A stretch of 64,000 bases of DNA from Echinococcus granulosus (taxonomy: Eukaryota; Platyhelminthes; Cestoda; Cyclophyllidea; Taeniidae): assembly GCF_000524195.1 (NCBI RefSeq), contig NW_020170387.1, positions 347,980 through 411,979 of the forward strand. The letters run 5' to 3'. Shown piece by piece: positions 37,862 to 49,849 of the stretch (position 1 is its first letter; every line of letters starts with the position of its first letter). The translations under genes and the position numbers were made by a program. The notes beneath the pieces are model-generated. The model made no database searches. It saw nothing but the letters and a program-made list of their open reading frames with translations, and had not been told where the DNA came from.

Positions 37862-39459
37862 CTTAAGTAGCAGTCTACATTTTTGCAAGCTTCAAGGCTG
37901 ACCAGTTGCTACTGTGCCACGAGGGATAGAAATTAGGAGATGGGAGAGGGCATTTCCTTAGGCTTAGTAAGTTAATTAGCCGGGTGTACAAACACCGCTG
38001 TTGCCCTATTTGGGAAAATCTAGTGATAAAAATAGGTAGCCTGTATTTAAGGTCACCGAGAGAACCGAAACTGATTATGTGGCATTTAAAAACTGTACAA
38101 GTTAAAATAAATTTTAAGGCTCCAATATGTGTGTGAAGGCAATTTATCGCAGTAATAGAAGTCTATTCAATTTAGGGAAGTAACTTTGTTATTATTTTGT
38201 AAATGAGGGCTAAGGTAATTCGATACTTTGTCCTGTTGCTTTTGGGCTCATAAGTAGGTGCATATTTCACGTCCGATAGCTGACGAGAACTTTGAACTAG
38301 GCCTGTGGCTTTTGAAACCGTCTGTACGCCAATAAAACAGGTGTTTTGCACTATTTTGTCCTGTTTTAACCTCAGGAAGACCTCAGAAAGATATGACAGA
38401 TATTGGTGTTCGGTTCTTGGCCAAATCAGTTAAAATGAAAGTTCTGTAGATCTCAGATTACTAATTTGCTTAGGTAAACCTAATTTGCTAGCATTTAATT
38501 AAATAATTTTGAACTACAGCCTTACAAATAAACGAAACAAAGAGCAAGGCAGAATTCTAATTATAAAAGGATGCAAAATACCGTGAATATATCAGGAATG
38601 TCGGTATTATGCACTTTTAAAAAGTCTTGCTACATTTTATATGTATTCATCCTTAAAAAGCACTCTTTGTGTTTGCTTTGAAATAAGTATGCTTGAATAC
38701 GCTTTGCAATGCTATTTTTAAGCGCGCCCTTTGGGTAAAAATGGTTCAATGAACACTAAACTGGTAACGAAGGCATCATTGTGGGATAGTCCCGAAGCTC
38801 TGCACGTTCTTGTTTGTATTTGCTAGTTGGTGTGCCCTTATTGAGTCAGTAGACCCGTTTGGGAGGATTGAAGTCCTGGAAGGAGAGTTAAACGAGGTGC
38901 CCGCTATGGCAGTGCGTGAACCCGTTTATCTACCTGTGGGGATTAGTACCTTAACTCTGCCATATAAGCCTCGGATATGGTGTGCAAACAAATTTTGGTC
39001 TGATGTAGATCCCGTTATATTTCAGCTAATAAATAAGACGGGGCTAAACCAGTGCTGGTATTGCAAAAGAAGTAAACTAAACCCTATGCAGTTTGCGCGA
39101 GGTTCAGTGGCGTATTTTTGGAAAATACATTCGGTATTATTATTTTTGGCTTTTTTTAGCTGTAGCAACTTAAATCTGATAAATAACTTTGTGTTCTCTA
39201 CTTTCTTTAAATCGGTAGATACCATAACCATTGACCCGGTTCAATTGCATAGATTCTTTGTTTAGAAGGTTGGTGAGTTTGGATTGGGCCATGTTTTCTT
39301 GGTATTCCTAGTAGTTATCACTGCTAATTCGTGTTTTTCAAATTCCGTTTTTTGTGTTAGTTTTACTGAAAAATTCCCAACCACGGAATTACTGTGCCGT
39401 GCTTTGTAATGTTGATAAGTACACTGGTCCTACTCTTTTGCTCTAAGATATGATAGGTA
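37862..39459. other. Upstream region of the KMT2E-like gene with an unexplained ORF
   Basis: Mostly AT-rich. A plus-strand frame at 38810..39265 (151 codons) includes REPVYLPVGISTLTLPYKPR, WCANKFWSDVDPVIFQLINK and a Cys pair (CWYCKR) before becoming hydrophobic and T-rich. The first ~90 residues look protein-like. It could be a 5' exon of the next gene, a separate small gene or a transposon relic; none is supported by a domain or a phase-matched splice. Confidence 0.35.
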
Positions 39460-42400
39460 ATGGATGTGAAGTGTGAAAATTTACAGAATGATGAGTTCCC
39501 CCTGACTATTCTACATTTCAATGAAGACCTTCTTGTGCCTGAGATTGGTAGCACTGTTGTTATCAGCGAAAATCAGACCGAAAGTGTTTGCGATTCACCT
39601 TCAAAAATATGGACAGGCAAACGAGTGCTCTGTTCCTTTTCGGCTAATAAGTAAGACTTGTTTTCCTATTAACTTGAACTGTTTCAGTGCTGATCTAGAT
39701 GATTATCCTTTCCACGCTGTTACCTATGGAGAGCCGGGGGAGTTGTACGGATTGCCCTATAATGTATTCTTCATTTGTTATTACCATATCGTATAGGATC
39801 ATAATTATGCAAAAGTATGGGAGGAAGAATCAAACAGTGACAACCAATTGGCCTTATTGGCTAAAGTTGCACTGTCAAGGAAAGAGAGCACTGATGTTGA
39901 AATCCAGCGGTCAGATTCGTCTGGCAACGGTAACATGTCGAATTCCACTGAAGTGATTTCAAGTCCTGGTTACCGGAGCCCCAGTGTGCCTCATGTGACG
40001 ATTATTAAAACTCCATTCTTGAATCAGAATTATCAAACATCCTCGTCGATCCAGCAGAAGCTCTCTGGGCCCACGTGCAAGGTCGCGACCTCGAATGGCC
40101 GGACTATACTTCTTACGCCAAGTCGTGGAAATTTGGGTGCTTCAGTCCAAATCCATCGTGTATCCTCTGTTAACACATCTCAGGTCCTTCTGAGGACAGA
40201 TTTTGCTTCTACTGGTGTTGGAAATGTTTCTAATGGTATTTCGTCTACTTTCAACGGGTCTATTCGCTGTATTTGCGGTTTTACTCGTGATGATGGTTGT
40301 CTGGTTCAGTGCACGAATTGCAAGTAAGTTGATAATATGCTTTTTCGGTTTGTCTTTCGGTGTATTTTGTCGCATATTAAAGCAATTGCATTGTCTGTTC
40401 TCCTAGGGTTTTTCAACACGCTGAATGCATGGCCCCTTCTTCCAGTAGCATTCTTCCAAAACCTTACCGCTGCGAACTTTGTCAACCGCGACCCGTCATG
40501 ATTAGTGAGGCTATTGGCTTGCAGCGCAGAAAAATGGCCATCTGCAACACTTCTCCCTCCTTAGCAACGAAGACCATTAGGTTGACGGGTCCTACGGCAG
40601 CGTTTCGGTTGCCTCGTTCAAACGTTCCCACTACGCCACGGGTGCATAACCCAACTGTTGCACCGAATCGGTTCTTTTTAACAGGCGGTGCTAGTGGTCA
40701 GTCTACTGCGGCTACGTCATTATCAGTTCGACCCATCCAAGTGAGACTTGGCGAGGTTGTGGGTTCTTCTAGTGGTGGTGCTGCCTTGTACCAGGTCGAC
40801 TCAGCAGCTCTCAATCATTTTTCACCGCGCTTTATTAATCTGGACACTGCCGTGGCTAGGCAGCAATCGCAGCCTTATATGACGACTGTTGGTAACCAGC
40901 GATCCTCCAAACGAAAGCAGGATCTTTTCACACGTATGTACTTACTGAAATGGTTGCTATTTTTTGTCGTATGTCAATTACTCACTTTATTTCAGTTGCA
41001 GGAGAGTCAGTCTCGTTCGACGCTATGACAAGTAACTATTCATACGACGAGGCTAACGTCGCGAACGGTCAACACATGCCCGTATCTGCCAATAACGATC
41101 ACACCAATACCCTGTCATGCGGCGAAGGTAATGAATTACCTGGGCCTAAGTTTTATCGCACGCCTTCGCAAGTGGTTGGATCAGTGTGTGGTTTGGACGT
41201 GATTGAAGGGGCTAAGCCTCAATCGTCCGGATCTCTAGCCACGGCCTTCAGTGAAGTCACCGGTGATGTGTCTGCGGTTACTGGGCTCTCCACTGGTGTT
41301 CCCGAACCTGCCTCACCTGATGTTGTCATATGGAGTGACTCTTATGAGAAGGCCGCAGAAACACGCCTCTCTGATGCGCTTAAACAACGAATCCGAAATA
41401 TATTTCTTACTCCTTCGGAGCGTGAACTTAAAACGCTGCAAATGGCGGACTCTTTTGCATTATCGCGCGGTCAGCAACGTTGTCGTGTTACTTCCTTCGA
41501 ATTGGGTCGTAAGGTACCGCAATAAATCCTTTTAATTGGAATTTAACTTACAAAGACAGGCACAAAGGTAACTGTTAACAAACTATAGGGTCTTATTGCA
41601 ACTGAGTGCATCTATCCGAATCAACCCGTTATCGAATACAAGGGCTACGCGATGTTACTGGACGAATACACCCAGCAACACAACTATAAACGGCAGTATG
41701 TTTTTATTCTAGTCTATTCAGTCCTTTTTTTAGTATACGCTATTAAATTTTATTGCGTATTATAGCTACAATCCCTTCGTGCTGTTTTACAAACAACTGG
41801 ATAAAGCAGCAATATGCTTGGACGCGAGTAATTATGGGAATGAAGCGAGGTTTATACGGCGTTCTTGTATGCCGAACTGTGAAGTAAGCCGGCAATTCTA
41901 TTCAACAAAAGTTGGTTTAAAGTTCCATGCTTGCATAACTCTATAAGGACTCATAGACGAGGTTTGCGCAACTTAGCTAACGATACATTTGCTCTATTGC
42001 CGTAAGTCAACAGTTTATGTATTCTCTGCGAATTGATATTTAAGGCCTTTTTGGACTTGGAGTTCTGCTATATTGCTATGTAAATGTGCTTGAGTCTTTT
42101 AACAGATGATGCGATTTCGAAAATTTGTTCTAGTTTCTGACTGCTATGTTTCAGTAAACCAGTCTTCTCATCGCTATTACAAAGTGCTCAGCTAGTTATG
42201 TAATCTTATGCCGAAGTGGCATATAAATGTCCACCGGAATGTTTTTATTTTGATTTGTAAATAACCATGAATGTAATCGCTCCCGCACTTTAGGTCAGGC
42301 TCACATTTCCACCAGCCGACTCCTTCTCTTCGGTAGTAAATCCTCAATGCATTCAGTTTGTCGTTACCTCGTCGATAAGCCGAGTGATTCCTGCTGGCAC

Positions 42401-45400
42401 AGAACTCACCTTAGCCTTCGATTTCGACTATACGGCATGTTACTATCCTGTGCGGTGTGCATGTGGCCGTGGGGCACCACTATGCGCCGTGGCTGATTGG
42501 CTTAGACGTCATCATCACTCGTCTTCCAGCCTCCATGGCTACGACTATTGCGACGCGGAGGAGGGACATCGGCGTACTGCCGATGAAGATCAAGGTGAAG
42601 GCGACTGCGACTTTGATGATATTGATGACGGCAGTGAGGCTATTGATTACCAATACGATCGCAATCCTTTGTCGCATCGAAGTCGTCATCATCATGGATT
42701 CGTTGAGAAAACAACTCATAGTCGGATTGCTCTGAAGTGCGTATTTTTTTGCGCACATTCTAATGCCTTGGCGTTGCTATTGCAAAATTCGGCTTGGTCG
42801 ATTTTGGTTTTCTTGTGATTTTAGCAGTAGATAATCAGAACGCAGGGTTGAACTGAGAAAAGAGACTCTTTTTAGCTTTACCTTTTACAGCCTCAAAGGT
42901 AATGAGCTCAATGCTCTTTAACTATTAAACGGTGTTTTCTCTCATGATTTTGGCCTTCCAATTGATCGTGATAAAAGCTCATTTTCTTTGTGATTGTATA
43001 ATTACTTATAGAATTGTGTCACCCATGCCGTTAAATAACTCACTTGAAATGTTCCTTTGTTTTGGTTTAGAACTGGTAAACTTGTTTAACGCCATGATTC
43101 TTTTTTAATAATATCCTGTAGGCGTCTGCTTAACTCGAAGCATGTTAGCCCAGCCTTCTCACGTGTGCCGTACCCATCGGCCAAGCATATGGTTCAGGAG
43201 CAGTATCGAAGGCACCAAAACGGCATGCCAGCTGCGTTTGGGCTTAGCAAGCGCGGATTTCGTGGAGTTCGTGGCACTCGCGGCAGTGGTCGCGGCCGCG
43301 GTGGCGGTGGGCTCATCCGTCAACAACAGCAACATCTTAGAGCCAGTCGTCCACGTGGTCGCCCACCCAGCAGCAGCATAAAACGCAACCTTGTTCGTCG
43401 TCCTCCACCTCTTTGCTCTCCACTCCAACGACATAACTCCGATGTGGAGGAAGAGGAGAGGGAGGAGGAAGACGGAGTAAATCACTGTGCTTTACCCACT
43501 TCGTCTTCTCCCCGGACAGATGTCACGGAGCCCGGAGCCACCTCCCCATGGACCTGTTCTACGCGTTCATCTGCTATAGAGTCACGTGTACACTGCTTCG
43601 GAAATATTGGTGTCAACAAGAAGGGCTCGGCTCGTAGGGAGCAGCATCAAATTCGACAGCGTCGTTCATCGAAGATGCACTCTCCACGTCGGACATGCAG
43701 GAGGTCATCGATGGGAACGTCGAACGGTCCAGTTACTTCACCTGTTATGCCGCCGGAGGCTGATTCTGTGTTTATTGAAAGGCCATCGGAGGAACTGAAG
43801 TCACCAATATCAGCCATGTCGAAGGTACACCTTAACCATTATTTGTGGTATAGCAGTTTTTCGGAAGGAATTAAGTGTCCTTTTTACTTTGGTTTCCCGG
43901 AAAAGGCGAAGCGCGTTCGAAAAACGGGTGGTCGTTTGTCGAACGGTGTGGACGGCTCCCCGAGGCTGTTTGAAAAGGGCAGTTCGTCCGCTGCCAAGCG
44001 TACTCGTCGTCAATCCAACGTGGAAACATGTGATCATCCTTTGGGTGAACAAGGGGATGGAGAAGACAAGACCAAAGAGAAAGCATTGACAACACGATCA
44101 AGCGTAGGTTTTCACTGCTGTCATAGGCTCTTAGTAGCAAAGTCAGTGCTATATCTTGCACCCTTAACGACGATTTCTCAATGCCAAAATTAGGTGTCGT
44201 TCTTTGTGTGATTTTTATGGGCCACTTTTAAATTTTGTTTTATATCATCGTTTGGATATTTCTTTGATGTGAAGTCCCAAAGAAGTCTCGAATATACAAA
44301 TTTTCTAAAATATGTTTAGGTAATTTTCTATTAATGATTTTGCAAGATGTACTGGTTGTAGTTTTACTCTTTCTTTGTTATTAGTCTTAAAATGGCCTTT
44401 CATCTTTTAGAAGTCTCGTGAGGATAATTGGTTGGCTGAAGTTATGCGTCGTATTGAACGTATGGAAAAGAAGCGCAAGAAAAATCCCACAAAGAAGCCG
44501 AAAGTGGACATAGATAATAAATCCGTGGAACCGGAACCTGAACTACACCCTCCAAAGCCTCTTTTTCCTGATCAACATGAAGATAAAAAACAAGTGGAAG
44601 TGAAGGAGGAGATTCCCCTTAAATCAGATGAGGCACTCAAGGGGGAGTTGTTAGTTGTTCCAAAAAAGGCACTACGAAAGCCGGCTTCTTCAGCTTCTAC
44701 TGGATCTCATCCACCTACAACTCCACTGTCTCGTGAAGACCGTTGGATGCAGTGGCAGATTCAACGAATCGCTGAAATGGAGTCTTCTGACGCTCCCGCT
44801 GGTGACCATCTTCAGCACCAATCGACCAGTGGTTCTTCTATAAAGCAGCGGCGACGTTGCAGCAGTGGAGCAAAGTCTTCCCTTCCGCGCCGTTCTCCAC
44901 AGAAGAAGGAGACGTCTGATCGTGGCACTGATGGTGCGGGAGGCGAGGCGGAGTGCAGTTTGATTGTTTATAAGCGTCGAGAACAAGACCCAATGGCGAA
45001 GTTCAGTCGTTCACGTACGGGCAACCATCACCGTCAGCAGCAAAATTTTCTAAACAGATCGTACAGTCTGGTGGAGAGCTTTGTGGATGAAGATTTGCCT
45101 GCTGGTGGAGAACTTCTTGATGATCATAGTGGTGTTGTTGGGGCGAACGGAGCCTCGAATTTCAATGACCCCAGCTGCTCCAATGCAGTTCCATCTGTCG
45201 GTTCCTCTTCTCCACCCAAACCCTCTAAAAAGCGATGGCTTTCGCAGGTACGATTATTTAATCGTTTGTTGTTCCTTCCCTAATTCCATATTTCCTTGCT
45301 GGGAGGGTTTTAGTTGTACTTTTATGGAAGTATAGGGTATCGTCATTATAATTGTCTTGAATATTCTTGATACTCCATATTTTTCCCAACCATTTGCTTT

Positions 45401-47287
45401 GAAAACTGTGCTATGCATCCATGTTCGATCGCTTACGAGTGTGCATACTAGTGAGTACTGGGTAAAGAACTGTCAAATGTGTTTTAACCTTAGCTATTGC
45501 CACTTCCCGGAGTCTGTGTATTTGAGTAATGTGTTTGTGCTATAATGAATCTTTGATTTATCATCATCGTCAAATCTCAAATTCAACTGTTGCTTACTAT
45601 AGTACCAGTTTAGTCTAAATTTTTGTTGTCGTGCCTTCTTTATCAACTATATGCACATTTTCGCTCAACTATTTTAGCTATTAAACTAAAGCTACTGCGT
45701 AACAGGCCGTTGCTGTCATTTGTATCTGTACTTTGTAGGCTCTGATGGAGGAAGATCAACAACATCAGCAAAATCCTCCTAGCCGGACAACACCATCGCC
45801 TGTGGACTCACTAACTCCACCTGATTCCACATTCAATCCACTCAACTTTCAAAATCAACGAGCATTGAATCCTAAGAAGCGAATAATTTCACAGCTAGAG
45901 GAAGCGATGGCGCAACAACGACAATCCCCTTCACCACTTGATTCTCATATAGAGGTTTCCCCATCTTCTGATGCTCCCACACCTGCATCGGTAAGTACTT
46001 ATCTTACCTTCGGATGTTATCAGCTACTTTGCGCGTAGATTTTATTGAACGCTGGTCCTTTGGGATCGAATCGGCATCATGGCATGTTTTCTTTCAGAGG
46101 CTCCCACTGAAAAAACGTCAGTCTGAGGAGGATACAGTAGGCGATGGTAGCAGACCAGGGACACCAAGGAAACCAAAACTAGAGAAGGTACGAATGTCTC
46201 TCTCGGAGTACCGTCGTCGTCGTGGTCTGAGTACAGCTTCTGTAGAGTCCACAGGAGCGAATAAAGCACAGGCACTCCCGCCGGTAGTGGTTCCTGTTTC
46301 ACTTACCACACCTCCCGGTTCTCCTGCAGTTGATTTGAAACGACTCGCTCTCCCTTCACTGCCACTCGTTCCACCCACAAGTGAGTTTCCTCTGGGAGGC
46401 CCTCGGACACCAAGTGAACCTCCCAGTGATGAGGATGAGGAAAAACGAATGGATATTTCTCTGCCAACGCTATCGACACCATTTCTTCACCGATCTCAAC
46501 AGCCACCTCCCTTGTCGGCACCAGCATCCTTACCGTCGCCTATGCAAGGGACCGTTGAACGGTTTCACGATTCCTTCAGCATCGATTCCTCTGAAAAGCC
46601 ACGTGTAAGCTCATTCTCCACATTTCGACTTTTGTTATCAGTTATTAATGCGTTTACAAATTGTTTTCCAATTGGTCCCTTTCCCGTACCATATTCTTTG
46701 TCAAATGCCTGTTATGCACCTACGTTATGAAGCACCCGTTCTTTAGTTTGTGCCCGGTGCTCCTTTTGTAGGCATCGCCACCACCACATCGCCCTCCTGG
46801 CGGCTGTGACCGACACCTCTCGGGTCACGCCCAAAGGCGAGCTTCCCCGCCTCCGCCCCCCCATCTGGGTTCCGCATCAGACTCAGCGACCCCACCTGTC
46901 TCTCCCACCGCCTGTTATCCTCCTCCTGTAGAGCATATTCTTCGACGTGATCGCGAGATTCTGCAGTGGCAAATGGAACGAAAGCACCAAGACTTCCAGC
47001 CGTCCACTGCGCGTCTTCAACGAAGCAGTCATACCTCGAGTTCTAGCACTACTCATCTTGAAGGCAATCATGCACGCTCGTACTCCATCTCTACTCCTCC
47101 TCAACCGTCTGCTTCAAGATCTCATGCCTATCCCAACCTCGCTCAATCACTGGCTTCGGCCCCGCCCACCACTGCATTTAACCACCACGACATGGAGAGC
47201 ATTCAGGAGACCCTGAGGCGTAAACAGGAGCATTTGCGTGCACAACTCCGCGATCTGCAAAAGGCCGCTGCCAGTGGGAGCGGATGA
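39460..47287 (+). CDS. KMT2E: PHD and SET domain chromatin regulator, KMT2E/SETD5 type
   Basis: Thirteen exons: 39460..39650, 39688..39763, 39797..40323, 40407..40933, 40996..41513, 41589..41695, 41766..41883, 42294..42736, 43122..44103, 44411..45247, 45739..45990, 46098..46604 and 46772..47287, about 1866 aa, all in phase. The N-terminal GLPYNDHNYA motif, built across the 33-nt intron 39764..39796, matches the conserved GLPYxDHNY of MLL5/SETD5 proteins. The PHD finger (~246-293) reads CICGFTRDDG...CTNC...FQHAEC...YRCELC. The SET domain starts at ~613: IYPNQPVIEYKGYAML, NPFVLFY, GNEARFIRRSCMPNCEV and ELTLAFDFDYT, then CACGRG. RRSC replaces the usual NHSC, as in KMT2E/SETD5, whose methyltransferase activity is doubtful. 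A coiled, basic segment (WLAEVMRRIERMEKKRKK) and KVRMSLSEYRRRRG are further family features. The tail is Pro/Ser-rich. An 81-nt in-frame stretch (43825..43905) bounded by GT and AG may be an optional intron. KMT2E versus SETD5 is not separable here; flatworms may have one ancestral gene. Confidence 0.9.
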
Positions 47288-47412
47288 TGGTACGTTATGA
47301 CAACTAGTAGTTCGTGTGGTCAAAATTTGTCACACTTTATAATGAAGCCATCATTAGATAGGTTGTTTAATTCAGGATCATCAAATCTAATTTCATTCGA
47401 GGTGACAACTTA

Positions 47413-47418
47413 AATAAA
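47413..47418 (+). terminator. Polyadenylation signal of the KMT2E-like gene
   Basis: AATAAA about 126 nt after the stop codon at 47287, on the coding strand. Position fits a poly(A) signal. Confidence 0.5.
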
Positions 47419-49815
47419 AAGATTAATGTAAGAGGTCCTCGCTCGTAGAGGCTGATGAATTTCCGTTATATAGGGGCACGTGATGTTACATCAGATTGGG
47501 CAGTCGGTGTAAATGATTCCACTATTTTTGACGAGGAACCATTAGAGAAGCTATCCAGCTCAGTCGAAATCCTTAAACTGTATAAGAACTCAGGTTGTAA
47601 GTTAAAATTAAACAGTAGTATTGAAATGGGAACTTGATTTACGAATGCTTCTTTACATAAACTGACATCAAATGTCCGGCAACTTGAGTTTATCGTCAAC
47701 AGTTCCTGTTGGAACTTATGGGGAAACGGTAATTATCCCTTTCAGGTCCCTTGAATCCTCTCCATCTAGCTGTCTGTCGCTTTACTGTAATCTGCCATCT
47801 GTTTAGGTTCACAACAGATACGAGTCTCCTGGTGCCGTTGTTTATCCTAAAATAAACAGTCGACGATGTCTGCTTATTTTTTTTGCCATAGATGCTGTGG
47901 ATTTTCAAAAATAATTGTGGTTCTTTTCGCATAACTTGGTTCGAAACGTTATCTGAGCTTGATGCTGATTTCCTGAAAATCGTTTTAACGTGAATTATTC
48001 TCCTTTTAGGCTTATGAAGTACTGGGTATACCAATTGAGCGATGGGCCTTTATTTTTACAGCATTTCTTAAAACCGATCCCAAAAGAGGCCTAAATTGCG
48101 AAACTGCAGATCACGGCCGGTATTCTCTCCTTGCTCCCGCTTCCATGGCACCAAAATACCTTACTTATATTTCCACATTTATATTTGCGCCAATTTTAAC
48201 ACTGAAAACCTCCTCCTGTACAGTGTAGACGCAGCTGTGCCGCGCGAATTCAAGACCATCATTGCCGTGTCGTTGCGAAGGGGACAAAATTGAACGCATT
48301 GGTACTTTAGAAAGAAAGAAACTGCACTGATTCTCAGCTGCTCTTGCTACGACTACTTTTATACCTTGTCCCTACGTTCACCCGCGGTCCTTCTTGTACA
48401 TACTTTAATGAACATTGCTTTAAGGACCCGTGTTTGAGGACGAAATTACCACTATGCCTGCCTAAAGCTCCCTGTGCATACGCACTTTCTTGTGTATAAT
48501 TTCATCGCCATTGTTCTCATCCTATTCCCCGCCATGCTAGGGCACTAATTGTATACATCTTTTCTCCCTTATTTAATTGATGCCCCTTCTGTACACATGA
48601 GTGCAGCACTAATTGTTTTATCAAGAAAGGTTCATCCTTGCTACAGTTACCCAACCCCGCTGATTTTGCCTTCTTCTGAACTATCGGGTGTCAGCATTGA
48701 ATCAATCGCTATGGGGTAGTATGAAGTATGTTCATTTACAAGATGTATTCACGTGTAGGCACGTAGGTTCCACCCGGAGCAGGTATCGGCATCGGTCACT
48801 CGCGTTGTCAGGATCTACAGTCGTTCGTGCCGCAAGTTAGTCATTCAGCACTTGATTCCGGTGTTTCCATCGGGGGTCCGACCCAGTGATCAATGCGAGG
48901 ACGAGGCATATCAGGTGCAATTAATTTCCTGACTGATGGCGCTGTGTGTACTCACGCGGCATGGCGGCAACGTGTACCTTGATCTCGGTGTACGTTTACC
49001 TATCGGGATTCTCAATTAAATGTCAGGAAATTTACAGCTTAATTTCCTATTTCCCACAGGGACCTGTATGATCCTTTGGTAGGAGGCAGCGGGTTATTCT
49101 CACTAGATTAAGCCTGTGCCGAGCGCGGAACACGCAGTCAGGCCCCAAAAGAGCATGAGCGGTGGGCGCCGCAGTTGCGCTCTGTCGTGAATCTGGGGCT
49201 CTATTGTGCGTAAAAAGAGAAACGGAAACCCCTCAGCCAGTTGAGCAAGCCCATCTTACAGGTTGGCAATAGCGACAATGCGAGTACACCCGGTAACACA
49301 AAGTGGGGGGAAGAGCGGCGATATGGGCACCACTCAATGATAGGGGTGACAGCGCCTTAACAAACAGTAAAAAAGGAATGAAATCACTCAAAATGAGCGC
49401 CAATTACTGTTGACAGTACACCTACGCTTTCTTGACTGGTCGTAGCTCCGCTGTTTCCGCCCAGGAATCAGTATCTTCGATTGGCGCGCCTGCATTCAAA
49501 CACGGCTTCTGCTTTAAACAAAAGGTGTTATTGTCGAGGTTTCCGTCAGAAAATCACTGTGAAGCGAAATGAAAGCAACTCATCGACCCTGTTAATATAC
49601 GAAATCAGTCAATACACTATATTCATTTCATTTACTGCAGCTGAGATAGCAGCAAAGCAGGAAAATTCGACCGGTATGATCGTATTTACTCAAGGTCACA
49701 CGAAGGGGAAATTGTTCTGTGGCTAAAAATAGAAATCAACACTAGTTGTTGGGTTCAAAACGGAATGTGAATCTACAAATCGGGGAAAATTAAATGGCAC
49801 ATGCTAACCAAAAAA

Positions 49816-49849
49816 ATCCGCACACCAACACGCACGCACACGCACACAT
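49816..49849. repeat. Imperfect CA-rich simple repeat
   Basis: Interrupted CA/CG dinucleotides (CACGCACGCACACGCACACA). Too short and imperfect to be more than a minor microsatellite. Confidence 0.5.

Noticed and set aside
42457..42735. Overlapping frames on both strands
   Set aside because: Shadows of the KMT2E-like exon 8, whose SET homology fixes the frame.
46042..46527. Minus-strand frames in the Pro/Ser-rich tail
   Set aside because: Antisense of low-complexity exon 12.
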